Source: Scandinavium lactucae
Lineage (GTDB): Bacteria > Pseudomonadota > Gammaproteobacteria > Enterobacterales > Enterobacteriaceae
Length of the DNA: 64,000 nucleotides
Direction: 5' to 3'
NCBI RefSeq assembly: GCF_033843265.1
Contig: NZ_JAWXRD010000028.1
Location: 1 to 64,000, forward strand
Of this stretch, positions 8,625-16,884 are shown one piece after another. A program made the position numbers and the translations under genes. Within the stretch, counting starts at the first letter, position 1; every line of letters starts with the position of its first letter. The notes under the pieces are model-generated. The model made no database searches and was not told where the DNA came from. It was given only the letters and a program-made list of their open reading frames with translations.

Positions 8625-9641
8625 ATGGCGAACAAGGCACGAGCCACCATCAGCGACGTAGCGAAAGCGGCAAAAACCGGTAAGACCAGCGTGTCACGGT
8701 ATCTTAATGGCGAAAAGCACCTGCTTTCCGATGCCCTCCTGGCGCGTATCGAACGCGCTATTGCCGATCTCGATTACCGCCCAAGCCTGATGGCGCGCGG
8801 CCTGAAGCACGGGCGTACCCGGCTGATAGGTCTTATCATCGCCGATATCACCAATCCCTACTCCGTCAACGTGCTCAGCGGCATTGAAGCCGCCTGCCGC
8901 GAGCAAGGGTTCACCCCATTGGTCTGTAACACCAATAACGAGGTGGATCAGGAACGCCATTATCTCGACCTGCTGCGCAGTTATCAGGTGGAAGGGATCG
9001 TGGTCAACGCCGTGGGGATGCATGAAGAAGGGCTGAATCGTCTGCAACAGTCGGCGCTGCCGATGGTGCTTATCGACCGTAAAATTCCTGATTTCGCCTG
9101 CGATGTGGTCGGGCTGGATAACACCCAGGCCGCCACCACCGCCACCGAACATCTGGTCGAGCAGGGCTTTGAAGCCTTACTGTTTCTCAGCGAGCCGCTC
9201 GGCAGCGTCAATACGCGCCGGGAGCGTCTGGCCGCATTTCGCGCCACCCTGGCACGCTATCCGGGGATCAGCGCCGCGAATACCGAAGTGCCGCTCAATG
9301 ACGGGGCGATGATTGATAACGCCCTGCGCCAGTTCCACGCCACCCATCGCGGAATGCGCAAAGCGGTTATCTCTGCCAACGGCGCACTCACGTTACAGGT
9401 GGCCCGCTCGCTCAAACGCCTCGGCCTGCACTGGGGCAGCGACATCGGCCTGCTCGGGTTTGACGAGCTGGAATGGGCCGAACTGGCGGGCGTCGGCATT
9501 ACCACCCTCAAACAGCCTACCTGGAAAATCGGCCATGCCGCCGTAGAGCAGGTGGTACGCCGGATCGAAGGCAGCAACGAACCTATTCGTGAACAGGTTT
9601 TCTCGGGCGAACTGATCGTCCGCGGATCCACCAGCCGCTAA
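8625..9641 (+). CDS. ptxS: LacI-family regulator of the 2-ketogluconate operon (PtxS-like)
   Basis: This is a 338-aa LacI/GalR repressor. The start at 8625 has AAGGAAG seven bases upstream. The helix-turn-helix and hinge occupy residues about 8-60 (ATISDVAKAAKTGKTSVSRYL). The periplasmic-binding-protein-like sensor begins at about 65 (RLIGLIIADITNPY). It sits immediately upstream of, and codirectional with, kguE-kguK-kguT-ghrB, the order known for Pseudomonas kguEKTD with its repressor PtxS. The PtxS-like palindrome at 9688-9701 is its likely operator. By analogy the effector would be 2-ketogluconate; that is inferred. Confidence 0.8.
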   Translation: MANKARATISDVAKAAKTGKTSVSRYLNGEKHLLSDALLARIERAIADLDYRPSLMARGLKHGRTRLIGLIIADITNPYSVNVLSGIEAACREQGFTPLVCNTNNEVDQERHYLDLLRSYQVEGIVVNAVGMHEEGLNRLQQSALPMVLIDRKIPDFACDVVGLDNTQAATTATEHLVEQGFEALLFLSEPLGSVNTRRERLAAFRATLARYPGISAANTEVPLNDGAMIDNALRQFHATHRGMRKAVISANGALTLQVARSLKRLGLHWGSDIGLLGFDELEWAELAGVGITTLKQPTWKIGHAAVEQVVRRIEGSNEPIREQVFSGELIVRGSTSR

Positions 9642-9647
9642 TTCCCT

Positions 9648-9663
9648 TGTGATGGCGATCATA
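9648..9663 (+). promoter_or_regulatory. CRP-like site upstream of kguE
   Basis: TGTGA-N6-TCATA matches the CRP consensus TGTGA-N6-TCACA at 9 of 10 half-site positions. Its centre lies about 65 bp upstream of the start point predicted from the -10-like TATTAA at 9709-9714. That is compatible with class I activation. Confidence 0.5.
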
Positions 9664-9687
9664 AATCGGGCAAGCCGATCTTTTCTT

Positions 9688-9701
9688 TGGAACCGGTTCC
9701 A
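9688..9701 (+). promoter_or_regulatory. LacI/PtxS-type operator overlapping the kguE promoter
   Basis: TGGAACCGGTTCCA is a perfect 14-bp palindrome with the central CG step typical of LacI-family operators. It differs from the Pseudomonas PtxS operator TGAAACCGGTTTCA at one symmetric position per half-site. It overlaps a possible -35 (TTGGAA, 9687-9692) paired with a -10-like TATTAA (9709-9714), so bound repressor would occlude RNA polymerase. No second copy was found upstream of the regulator gene. Confidence 0.72.
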
Positions 9702-9751
9702 TCTAGCGTATTAAAGAGAAACCCCTTCTCTTTTCACTCTGGAGTGACCAG

Positions 9752-10498
9752 ATGGCCAGAAAAATTATCGTTGTCACCGCCGCTTACGGCCACGATCGCC
9801 TACAGGCTCTGGGTGGTCAGCGTGCCGTTTTGCCCGTGATTGCCGCTGCGGGTGCCGACGGCGTTGAAATTCGCCGTGAACTGTTCACCCCGCAGGACAT
9901 TGACGCCCTCCCGCAGCTGGGCGCAGAAATTACTCAACACCTGCTGCTGGCCTGTTATTCCGCGCCAGAAGCGCTGTTCGAGGCCGACGGCAACCTGAAC
10001 CCACGCCTGGGTGCCCTACTGCTGGAAGCCAAAGCCCTTAACGCGCTGTGGCTGAAACTGTCACTCGGCAACTTCACCCAGCCCACCGCGCTGGAAGCGC
10101 TGCGCGCTATGCTGGCGGAGGGCAACGTTCCGCTGGTGGTGGAAAACGATCAGAGTGAATACGGCAAGCTGGCCCCGATGCAGCGCTTCCAGGCCGCCGT
10201 TCAGGAGCAGAATTTATCGGTCAGGCTAACCTTTGATATGGGCAACTGGCTGTGGCTGGGTGAATCCCCTGAACAAGCCGCGCACCATCTGGCTCCCTCG
10301 GTCGGCTATGTGCATGTGAAAGCTGCTGTCCCGCATCATAACGGTTGGCGTGCCGTGCCTCCGGATGCCGATCCGCGATGGTCTGCCCTGCTGCAATCCT
10401 TACCCACCGACGTACCGCGTGGGATTGAGTTCCCGCTTGAGGGCGACGATTTGGTCGCCGTCACCCGGCGTTATGTCCACTGGTTACGCGAGGAGTAA
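9752..10498 (+). CDS. kguE: Sugar phosphate isomerase/epimerase-like protein KguE
   Basis: This is a 248-aa TIM-barrel protein of the AP-endonuclease-2 / sugar isomerase superfamily. Candidate metal ligands are Glu in VVENDQSEYG (about 130), Asp in LTFDMGNW (about 164), His in YVHVKAAVPHHNG, and Glu in PRGIEFPLEG (about 230). It is the first gene of the kgu operon, preceded by GGAGTG, and its stop is three bases from the kguK start. In Pseudomonas, kguE is required with kguKTD for 2-ketogluconate use, but its exact reaction is not settled. The name rests on synteny plus fold. Confidence 0.75.
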   Translation: MARKIIVVTAAYGHDRLQALGGQRAVLPVIAAAGADGVEIRRELFTPQDIDALPQLGAEITQHLLLACYSAPEALFEADGNLNPRLGALLLEAKALNALWLKLSLGNFTQPTALEALRAMLAEGNVPLVVENDQSEYGKLAPMQRFQAAVQEQNLSVRLTFDMGNWLWLGESPEQAAHHLAPSVGYVHVKAAVPHHNGWRAVPPDADPRWSALLQSLPTDVPRGIEFPLEGDDLVAVTRRYVHWLREE

Positions 10499-10501
10499 GC
10501 C

Positions 10502-11443
10502 ATGAATCAGGCACTGGATGTCATTACCATTGGCGAAGCCATGGCGATGTTTGTCGCCCAGCAACCCGGCCCGCTCAGCAAGGGTGAAACCTTTGTGAAA
10601 CGCATTGCGGGTGCCGAGCTGAACGTCGCTACCGGCCTGGCACGACTGGGGCTGAACGTCAGCTGGGTCAGCCGCGTGGGCGATGACAGCTTCGGCCAGT
10701 TCGTGCTGGAATCTCTTCAGCAGGAAGGGATCGACCCCGCAGGCGTCACCCTCGACGCACGCTATCCGACCGGATTCCAGCTCAAATCTAAAGTTGAAAA
10801 TGGAACCGATCCCATTGTGGAATACTTCCGCAAAGGATCGGCGGCCAGCCACCTCAGCCCGGACGATTTTAACGTCGAACTGTTCACTCGCGCGCGCCAT
10901 TTGCATCTCAGCGGCGTGGCGGCGGCGCTGTCAGCCAGTTCATTTGAATTACTCGATCATGCCGCGAAGGTCATGAAAAAGGCCGGAAAAACACTCTCTT
11001 TTGATCCGAACCTGCGCCCGGTGCTATGGAAAAGTGAAGCCGAGATGGTCGAGAAACTCAATCGCCTCGCCTGCCAGGCCGACTGGGTGCTGCCGGGTCA
11101 AAAAGAGGGTCAGATCCTCACCGGCGAAAGCTCGCCCGAAGGCATTGCTGAGTTCTACCTTAGCCGGGGCGTGAAAACGGTGGTGATTAAAACCGGGGCC
11201 GACGGGGCTTGGTATCAGACCGCAAGCGGTGAAAAAGGGGCTATTGCAGCGGTAAAAGTCGAGAACATCGTCGATACCGTCGGTGCAGGTGATGGTTTTG
11301 CCGTGGGGGTGATCAGCGCCCTGCTGGAAGGCAAAACCGTGGCGCAGGCCGTTACGCGCGGGAACAAAATTGGTTCGCTGGCGATTCAGGTGCAGGGCGA
11401 CAGCGAAGGTCTGCCCACCCGGGACGCGCTCGGCGAGGCATAA
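10502..11443 (+). CDS. kguK: 2-ketogluconate kinase (PfkB family)
   Basis: The 313-aa PfkB/ribokinase-family protein begins ITIGEAMAMF and has GAELNVATGLARLG near residue 37. The C-terminal signature DTVGAGDGFAVG (about 258-269) carries the catalytic Asp and anion hole. Family members of this type phosphorylate 2-keto-3-deoxygluconate or 2-ketogluconate. Its place in the kguEKT-ghrB operon favours 2-ketogluconate, giving 2-keto-6-phosphogluconate. It is tightly coupled to kguE, with GAGGAG inside the kguE end as RBS. A KDG-kinase role cannot be excluded from sequence alone. Confidence 0.78.
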   Translation: MNQALDVITIGEAMAMFVAQQPGPLSKGETFVKRIAGAELNVATGLARLGLNVSWVSRVGDDSFGQFVLESLQQEGIDPAGVTLDARYPTGFQLKSKVENGTDPIVEYFRKGSAASHLSPDDFNVELFTRARHLHLSGVAAALSASSFELLDHAAKVMKKAGKTLSFDPNLRPVLWKSEAEMVEKLNRLACQADWVLPGQKEGQILTGESSPEGIAEFYLSRGVKTVVIKTGADGAWYQTASGEKGAIAAVKVENIVDTVGAGDGFAVGVISALLEGKTVAQAVTRGNKIGSLAIQVQGDSEGLPTRDALGEA

Positions 11444-11523
11444 CGCTCAGAACATGACCCAACAACGCTACCCTGTACCCTACCAACAGCGGTAGCACAC
11501 ACCTCACCAACAGAGGCTCGCTT

Positions 11524-12804
11524 ATGAACCGTTCAAGCCATGCAACCAAACGCTGGTGGTACATCATGCCAATCGTGTTTATCACGTACAGCCTGGCGTA
11601 TCTCGACCGCGCAAACTTCAGTTTCGCTTCCGCCGCCGGGATCAACGACGATCTCGGCATTACTAAAGGCGTCTCCTCGTTGCTCGGGGCGCTGTTCTTC
11701 CTCGGTTATTTTTTCTTCCAGATCCCCGGGGCGGTGTACGCCGAACGGCGCAGCGTGCGCAAACTGATTTTCGTCTGCCTGATCCTGTGGGGCGGCTGCG
11801 CGTCGCTTACCGGGATGGTGAACAACATCCCGATGCTGGCGGCGATCCGCTTTATTCTCGGAGTGGTGGAAGCCGCAGTGATGCCCGCGATGCTGATTTA
11901 TATCAGTAACTGGTTCACTAAATCAGAACGTTCGCGTGCCAATACTTTCCTGATCCTCGGCAACCCGGTGACGGTACTGTGGATGTCGGTGGTCTCCGGC
12001 TACCTGATCCAGTCCTTCGGCTGGCGGGAAATGTTCATCTTCGAGGGCATTCCGGCGGTGATTTGGGCATTCTGCTGGTGGGTGCTGGTGAAAGACAAAC
12101 CGACCCAGGTCGGCTGGCTGTCAGAGGCCGAAAAAACTGACTTACAGCAACAGCTCGATCGCGAACAGCAGGGCATCAAAGCGGTGCGTAACTATGGCGA
12201 GGCCTTCCGTTCGCGCAACGTGATTTTACTGTGCCTGCAATATTTCGCGTGGAGTATTGGGGTGTACGGTTTTGTGCTGTGGCTGCCGTCGATACTCCGC
12301 AGCGGTGGGGAAAACTTAGGTATGGTGGAAGTGGGCTGGCTGTCGTCGGTGCCTTATCTGGCCGCCACTGTGGCGATGATCCTTGCCTCGTGGGCATCGG
12401 ACAAAATGCAAAACCGCAAGCTGTTCGTCTGGCCGCTGCTGCTGATTGCAGGCTGCGCCTTTATCGGTTCGTGGGCCGTCGGGGCCGATCACTTCTGGAT
12501 TTCTTACACCCTGCTGGTGATTGCCGGGGCCGCGATGTACGCCCCATACGGGCCGTTCTTTGCGATTGTGCCGGAGATGCTGCCGCGTAACGTCGCCGGT
12601 GGCGCGATGGCGCTGATCAATAGCATGGGCGCGCTCGGCTCGTTCTTCGGCTCATGGTTTGTCGGTTACCTGAATGGGGCCACCGGCTCGCCGTCCGCCT
12701 CCTACATTTTTATGGGGGTGGCACTTTTCGTCTCTGTGTGGCTGACTTTAATTGTTAAGCCTGCTAATAATCAGAAGATCCCTGTCGGCGCACGCCACGC
12801 CTGA
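11524..12804 (+). CDS. kguT: MFS 2-ketogluconate transporter (ACS family)
   Basis: This 426-aa, 12-segment major facilitator belongs to the anion:cation symporter type. It starts with a short basic tail then WWYIMPIVFITYSLAYLDRA, the hallmark first helix of this family. The 2-3 loop region (FQIPGAVYAERRSVRKL) is also typical. GAGGCTCGCTT precedes the ATG at 11524. Its position between the kinase and ghrB matches KguT of kguEKTD, the 2-ketogluconate importer. The 80-bp gap after kguK contains a weak GCTACC/GGTAGC hairpin but no clear terminator. Confidence 0.8.
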   Translation: MNRSSHATKRWWYIMPIVFITYSLAYLDRANFSFASAAGINDDLGITKGVSSLLGALFFLGYFFFQIPGAVYAERRSVRKLIFVCLILWGGCASLTGMVNNIPMLAAIRFILGVVEAAVMPAMLIYISNWFTKSERSRANTFLILGNPVTVLWMSVVSGYLIQSFGWREMFIFEGIPAVIWAFCWWVLVKDKPTQVGWLSEAEKTDLQQQLDREQQGIKAVRNYGEAFRSRNVILLCLQYFAWSIGVYGFVLWLPSILRSGGENLGMVEVGWLSSVPYLAATVAMILASWASDKMQNRKLFVWPLLLIAGCAFIGSWAVGADHFWISYTLLVIAGAAMYAPYGPFFAIVPEMLPRNVAGGAMALINSMGALGSFFGSWFVGYLNGATGSPSASYIFMGVALFVSVWLTLIVKPANNQKIPVGARHA

Positions 12805-12826
12805 ACCTTTGACACTGGAGAGAGGA

Positions 12827-13798
12827 ATGAAACCGTCCGTCATTCTCTACAAAAAGTTACCTGACAACTTGTTACGCCGCCTGGAAGCCCACTTCACGGT
12901 GACCCGCGTCCATGACCTGAGGGAAGAGACCGTCCGCAGCCACGCGCAGGCATTTAAAGAGGCCGTGGGCCTGCTCGGCTCAAGTGAAAAAGTGGACGCC
13001 GCGCTGCTGGACAACATGCCCGCGCTGCGCGCCACGTCGACCATTTCCGTGGGCTATGACAATTTCGACGTCGAGGCCCTCAACGCCCGCAAAGTGCTGT
13101 TGATGCACACCCCAACCGCGCTGACCGAAACGGTGGCCGATACACTGATGGCGCTGATCCTCAGCAGCGCGCGCCGGGTGGTAGAAGTGGCCGAACGTGT
13201 GAAAGCCGGGGAGTGGACCAAAGGCATCGGTCCGGACTGGTTTGGCACCGATGTGCATCATAAAACCATCGGCATCGTCGGCATGGGCCGTATCGGTCTG
13301 GCGCTGGCGCAACGCGCGAATTTGGGCTTCGGGATGCCGGTGTTGTATAACGCCCGTCGCCAGCACAAAGAGGCCGAGGCGCGTTTCAACGCCCGCCACT
13401 GTGACCTCGACACCCTGTTGCAGGAAGCCGATTTTGTCTGCTCTATCCTGCCGCTGACCGACGAAACGCGTCATCTGTTTGGCGCGGCGCAGTTCGCCAA
13501 AATGAAATCCTCGGCGATATTTATCAACGCCGGACGTGGCCCGGTGGTGAACGAGAAAGCGCTAATTGCCGCGCTGAAAGAGGGTGAAATTATGGCCGCA
13601 GGGCTGGATGTCTTCGAGCAGGAACCGCTGTCGGTAGAGTCTCCGCTGCTGTCGATGCCTAACGTGGTGGCGCTGCCGCACATCGGCTCCGCAACACATG
13701 AGACGCGCTACAACATGGCGGCTACGGCGGTGGATAATCTGATTGATGCGCTGAACGGTAACGTGGAGAAAAACTGCGTCAACCCGCAGGTGGCTTGA
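12827..13798 (+). CDS. ghrB: 2-ketoaldonate / hydroxypyruvate / glyoxylate reductase GhrB (KguD position)
   Basis: This is a 323-aa D-2-hydroxyacid dehydrogenase; E. coli GhrB is 324 aa and near colinear. The start at 12827 follows GGAGAGAGGA. The Rossmann motif GMGRIG occupies 152-157. The catalytic Arg237, Glu266 and His285 are all present. E. coli GhrB reduces glyoxylate, hydroxypyruvate and 2-keto-D-gluconate. Here it is the last gene of the kgu operon, where Pseudomonas has kguD (2-keto-6-phosphogluconate reductase yielding 6-phosphogluconate). A primary role in 2-ketogluconate catabolism is therefore likely. Confidence 0.93.
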   Translation: MKPSVILYKKLPDNLLRRLEAHFTVTRVHDLREETVRSHAQAFKEAVGLLGSSEKVDAALLDNMPALRATSTISVGYDNFDVEALNARKVLLMHTPTALTETVADTLMALILSSARRVVEVAERVKAGEWTKGIGPDWFGTDVHHKTIGIVGMGRIGLALAQRANLGFGMPVLYNARRQHKEAEARFNARHCDLDTLLQEADFVCSILPLTDETRHLFGAAQFAKMKSSAIFINAGRGPVVNEKALIAALKEGEIMAAGLDVFEQEPLSVESPLLSMPNVVALPHIGSATHETRYNMAATAVDNLIDALNGNVEKNCVNPQVA

Positions 13799-13810
13799 CG
13801 GAAGAGAGGA

Positions 13811-13837
13811 GCCGGGCAGGCAGATGTGCCGCCCGGC
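13811..13837. terminator. Hairpin between ghrB and yiaF (likely bidirectional terminator)
   Basis: A GC-rich inverted repeat, GCCGGGC...GCCCGGC with inner GGCA/TGCC arms and a four-base loop, lies between convergent ghrB and yiaF. It is followed on the plus strand by only a short TATTTC tract, so termination strength is uncertain. Confidence 0.6.
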
Positions 13838-13845
13838 TATTTCAC

Positions 13846-14556
13846 TTAACGCGTGGCGTTAACCGCTGCGGTCCAGGCCTGATTAAACGCCTGGTGCTGG
13901 GAAGCCAGCGGACCAATCAGCGAGTTGTACTGGCTCGCCTGTTGAGAGGTCGGGAACTGAATACCGTTGGCAACGAAGCTCACCTGGGTGTCCTGCTGCG
14001 CGATAAAATCGCCCACCTGCACCAGCTGCTGGGTGAAGATCTGTGCCGCTGGGATCAGCGGTTGCATCGCATTGGCTGGCAGGGTCACGACTTTGTTGTA
14101 CACCTGGTCATAGACCGGCTTAAGGTCGTCGTTCTGTTTCAGCGCCGCATGGGCCGCATCGGCCTGCATTTTGGCGTTTTCCAGCTGCTGGCTCAGTACG
14201 CCGAGCGAGCCATTAGCCTGACGCAGCGGTTCACGCTGGGTCAGGTAATCCTGCGGAACGCGAATAGCATTCACGCTGTCCACCACCGGACGCAGACCGG
14301 CATCCATCGCCTGGCTCACCTGCTGCGAGTAGCCATAAATCACCGCGTAATCGGAGACGAACGGACCAAACTGTTTTTTCTGATCGGTGGTCAGCGTTGG
14401 CAGACGTTCGCCGCTACGCATCACGGAATTCTGTAGGAAGTCGATGAACGCTTTGCGCTGATCGCCTTCTTTATCGAAACATCCACTCAGGCTAACTACC
14501 ATCAATAACGCCGCAATAGACGCAAACCAGCGAGAGCAGGACTTTCCTGTCGCCAT
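13846..14556 (-). CDS. yiaF: DUF3053 lipoprotein YiaF
   Basis: The product is 236 aa, equal to E. coli YiaF. I chose the second ATG (14556) because AAGGAG is then seven bases upstream, while the ATG two codons earlier is only two bases from it. A signal sequence with lipobox LSGC (Cys at about 24) indicates a lipoprotein. The rest is the helical DUF3053 domain (KEGDQRKAFIDFLQ onward). Function is unknown. It converges on ghrB as in E. coli. Confidence 0.9.
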   Translation of the reverse strand: MATGKSCSRWFASIAALLMVVSLSGCFDKEGDQRKAFIDFLQNSVMRSGERLPTLTTDQKKQFGPFVSDYAVIYGYSQQVSQAMDAGLRPVVDSVNAIRVPQDYLTQREPLRQANGSLGVLSQQLENAKMQADAAHAALKQNDDLKPVYDQVYNKVVTLPANAMQPLIPAAQIFTQQLVQVGDFIAQQDTQVSFVANGIQFPTSQQASQYNSLIGPLASQHQAFNQAWTAAVNATR

Positions 14557-14943
14557 TTTCATACTCCTTCAGCCAAAAAAGCGCAAACTGGCACACACGT
14601 GCCTGACGTTGACAAGGATAGTCGACGAGCGCCTCGCAGGATAGACTTTCCTTCAATCACGCAGGGAAAAGTCGCACACGGTCCTCTCGCGGGATAAATG
14701 TTAATTATTTGTTGCCCACATCACAAATCACATCTTTATCGCTCTGCGCAACTTCACGCTTAACTTACTGAAAGACTACTCTTTTCTTCATCGTACGCGT
14801 CATCATCGCCACACGACGGACGATAATCGCACGCTTCCCCCGCTCGCCCCGTTGTCGAAAAACCGTGCAGATGGTTTGATTGAATGAACGATTAACGGAT
14901 AGATGTTCGGTAATCGCACATTTTACCTTCCAGGAATCGCGCC
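14557..14943. other. Intergenic region between yiaF and the AAHS transporter
   Basis: This divergent gap of about 390 bp contains no supportable gene. Tandem TCACA half-sites at 14721-14725 and 14728-14732 hint at CRP or another regulator but do not form a palindromic CRP site. The downstream gene has a good CCAGGAATCGCC-ATG translation start. I could not assign a promoter with confidence. Confidence 0.5.
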
Positions 14944-16311
14944 ATGACCAAAACCACAACCGATATCCAGGCCTTTATTAACGACAATCCATTCACCAAA
15001 TATCAGTGGATGATCCTCGTGCTGTGCTTTATCACCGTCGCGATGGACGGGTTCGACACCGCCATCATCGGCTTTATCGCCTCTGACCTCGTGCAGGAAT
15101 GGGGGGTGCAAAAATCCGCCCTCGGCCCGGTAATGAGCGCCGCGCTGGTCGGGCTGGCGGTGGGTGCCCTGACCGCAGGCCCGATGGCGGACCGCATTGG
15201 CCGTAAAAAGGTGCTGATTCTTTCCATCATCGTCTTCGGTAGTTTCAGCCTGCTGACCGCGGCAGCAACCAGCCTCAATCAGCTGACGCTGCTGCGCTTC
15301 CTGACCGGGCTGGGCCTCGGGGCGGCGATGCCGAATGCCGCCACGCTGATGAGCGAATATGCACCGGAACGCCGTCGGGCATTGCTGGTCAACCTGATGT
15401 TCGTCGGTTTCCCGATTGGCTCATCGCTGGGCGGGTTCATTTCGGCCTGGCTTATTCCGCATTACGGCTGGCAGAGCGTGCTGATCCTCGGCGGCGTCAT
15501 GCCGTTGATCTTAGCGGTGGTGCTGATTTTCCTGCTGCCGGAATCGGTCCGCTATCTGGTGGCGAAAAACAAATCGCAGGCACAGGTGGCGACCATTCTG
15601 CGACGCATCGCCCCGCTGCCCGCCGATCCCCACTTTGTGCTGCATGAAACCGGCGGCATGCCGGATAAAACGGCTCTCGGCGTGATTTTCTCCCCACGCT
15701 ACGCACTGGGGACGGTGATGCTGTGCCTGACCTACTTTATGGGCCTGCTGATTTTCTATTTACTCACCAGCTGGCTGCCGTTGCTGATCCGCGAAACGGG
15801 TGCCACCCTGAGCCAGGCTTCGATTGTTACCGCCCTGTTCCCTCTCGGCGGCGGGATTGGCGTGCTGGTGCTCGGCGCGCTGATGGATAAATTCAATCCG
15901 AACAAAGTGGTGGCCGTCGGCTGGCTGCTGACCGGGGTATTCGTGTGCCTGGTCGGCTTCTCCACCAGTAGTCTGGTGCTGATGGGGGTGATGGTGTTTA
16001 TTGCGGGCAGCATTATGAACGGCGCGCAGTCCTCAATGCCCGCGCTGGCGGCAGGATTCTACCCGACTCAGGGCCGGGCGACCGGCGTGGCGTGGATGCT
16101 CGGCATCGGGCGTTTCGGCGGCATTCTTGGAGCCTTCAGCGGCGTATTCCTGATGCAGGCCCAGCTGTCGTTTGAAACCATCTTTATGCTGCTGGCTATT
16201 CCGGCGCTGCTGTCGGCCACGGCATTAATGGTGAAATATGCCCTGACTCTCCCAAAGCGTCAGTCCGCAACCACCTCCAGCGATCTCCCTAAGGCGACAC
16301 AAAAAGCCTGA
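14944..16311 (+). CDS. MFS aromatic acid:H+ symporter (AAHS family)
   Basis: This 455-aa, 12-segment transporter carries the AAHS hallmark in helix 1, VAMDGFDTAIIGF (about residues 34-46); its two aspartates are essential in PcaK-type 4-hydroxybenzoate transporters. The 2-3 loop reads GPMADRIGRKKV. The family imports hydroxybenzoates, protocatechuate, hydroxyphenylpropionates and similar acids. No aromatic catabolic gene or regulator lies beside it, so the substrate is unassigned. It is inserted between yiaF and yiaG, which are adjacent in E. coli K-12. Confidence 0.85.
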   Translation: MTKTTTDIQAFINDNPFTKYQWMILVLCFITVAMDGFDTAIIGFIASDLVQEWGVQKSALGPVMSAALVGLAVGALTAGPMADRIGRKKVLILSIIVFGSFSLLTAAATSLNQLTLLRFLTGLGLGAAMPNAATLMSEYAPERRRALLVNLMFVGFPIGSSLGGFISAWLIPHYGWQSVLILGGVMPLILAVVLIFLLPESVRYLVAKNKSQAQVATILRRIAPLPADPHFVLHETGGMPDKTALGVIFSPRYALGTVMLCLTYFMGLLIFYLLTSWLPLLIRETGATLSQASIVTALFPLGGGIGVLVLGALMDKFNPNKVVAVGWLLTGVFVCLVGFSTSSLVLMGVMVFIAGSIMNGAQSSMPALAAGFYPTQGRATGVAWMLGIGRFGGILGAFSGVFLMQAQLSFETIFMLLAIPALLSATALMVKYALTLPKRQSATTSSDLPKATQKA

Positions 16312-16320
16312 GACGAACAC

Positions 16321-16343
16321 GGCGGGTGCCTGCACCCGCCTTT
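16321..16343 (+). terminator. Rho-independent-like terminator of the AAHS transporter gene
   Basis: GGCGGGTGC/GCACCCGCC forms a 9-bp perfect stem with a very short loop nine bases after the stop codon. A TTT run follows. The U-tract is short, so efficiency may be moderate. Confidence 0.7.
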
Positions 16344-16460
16344 GCCAGAACTTTACTAACGATTTACAAAAAACGTTCTGAATAACTTTCCCGTTTCTTT
16401 ATCAAATAATTAGTCGGCGTCTGCCCAGAGCTGAAACGGGTCCGGGAACCGATATCGCAC

Positions 16461-16507
16461 GAATAGTCACCTCCGTGACCACTCCTCATCCTTTTTACTG
16501 ACTATTC
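16461..16507 (+). repeat. Inverted repeat in the yiaG leader
   Basis: GAATAGTCA (16461-16469) and TGACTATTC (16499-16507) are perfect inverted copies separated by 29 bp. A smaller GTCAC/GTGAC hairpin lies within. The structure sits 54 bp upstream of the yiaG start and could be an operator or an RNA structure. Confidence 0.5.
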
Positions 16508-16561
16508 TTAAGAGGCTCTGAGTTGTTCACGTATCCACCGTGTGATGTAGAGGAGTTCTCA

Positions 16562-16852
16562 ATGGAATCTAAAGATCCTATGTTTGAACTGTTGAGCAGT
16601 CTTGAACAAATCATTTTCAAAGACGATTCGCAGAGAATTACCCTGACCCAAAAGCCCACAGCCTTTACCGAGTTTGAGCAACTACGTAAAGGCTCCGGTT
16701 TGAAGATAGATGATTTTGCCCGAGCGATGGGCGTCAGCGTTGCCATGGTGCAGGAGTGGGAGTCGAGACGAGAGAAACCGTCGCCCGCCGAACTGAAGCT
16801 GATGCGCTTGATTCAGGCCGATCCACGATTAAGTAAGCAGCTGATGGAATGA
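16562..16852 (+). CDS. yiaG: HTH-type transcriptional regulator YiaG
   Basis: This is a 96-aa XRE/HigA-type DNA-binding protein, identical in length to E. coli YiaG. The start at 16562 has AGGAG six bases upstream. The C-terminal half carries the helix-turn-helix (about 40-80, LKIDDFARAMGVSVAMVQEW). The fold resembles antitoxins of HigBA type, but no toxin gene is adjacent. The regulon is unknown. A strong terminator follows directly. Confidence 0.92.
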   Translation: MESKDPMFELLSSLEQIIFKDDSQRITLTQKPTAFTEFEQLRKGSGLKIDDFARAMGVSVAMVQEWESRREKPSPAELKLMRLIQADPRLSKQLME

Positions 16853-16860
16853 AGTGACGA

Positions 16861-16883
16861 CCCCCGCCTTGCGGGGGTTTTTG
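16861..16883 (+). terminator. Rho-independent terminator of yiaG
   Basis: CCCCCGC-CTT-GCGGGGG is a perfect 7-bp stem with a three-base loop followed by TTTTTG. It also lies at the 3' end of the convergent ABC-F gene, whose stop is at 16885. Confidence 0.92.
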
Positions 16884-16884
16884 T

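Noticed and set aside
14717..14733. CRP site upstream of the AAHS transporter
   Set aside because: Tandem TCACA half-sites are present but no properly spaced TGTGA partner exists.
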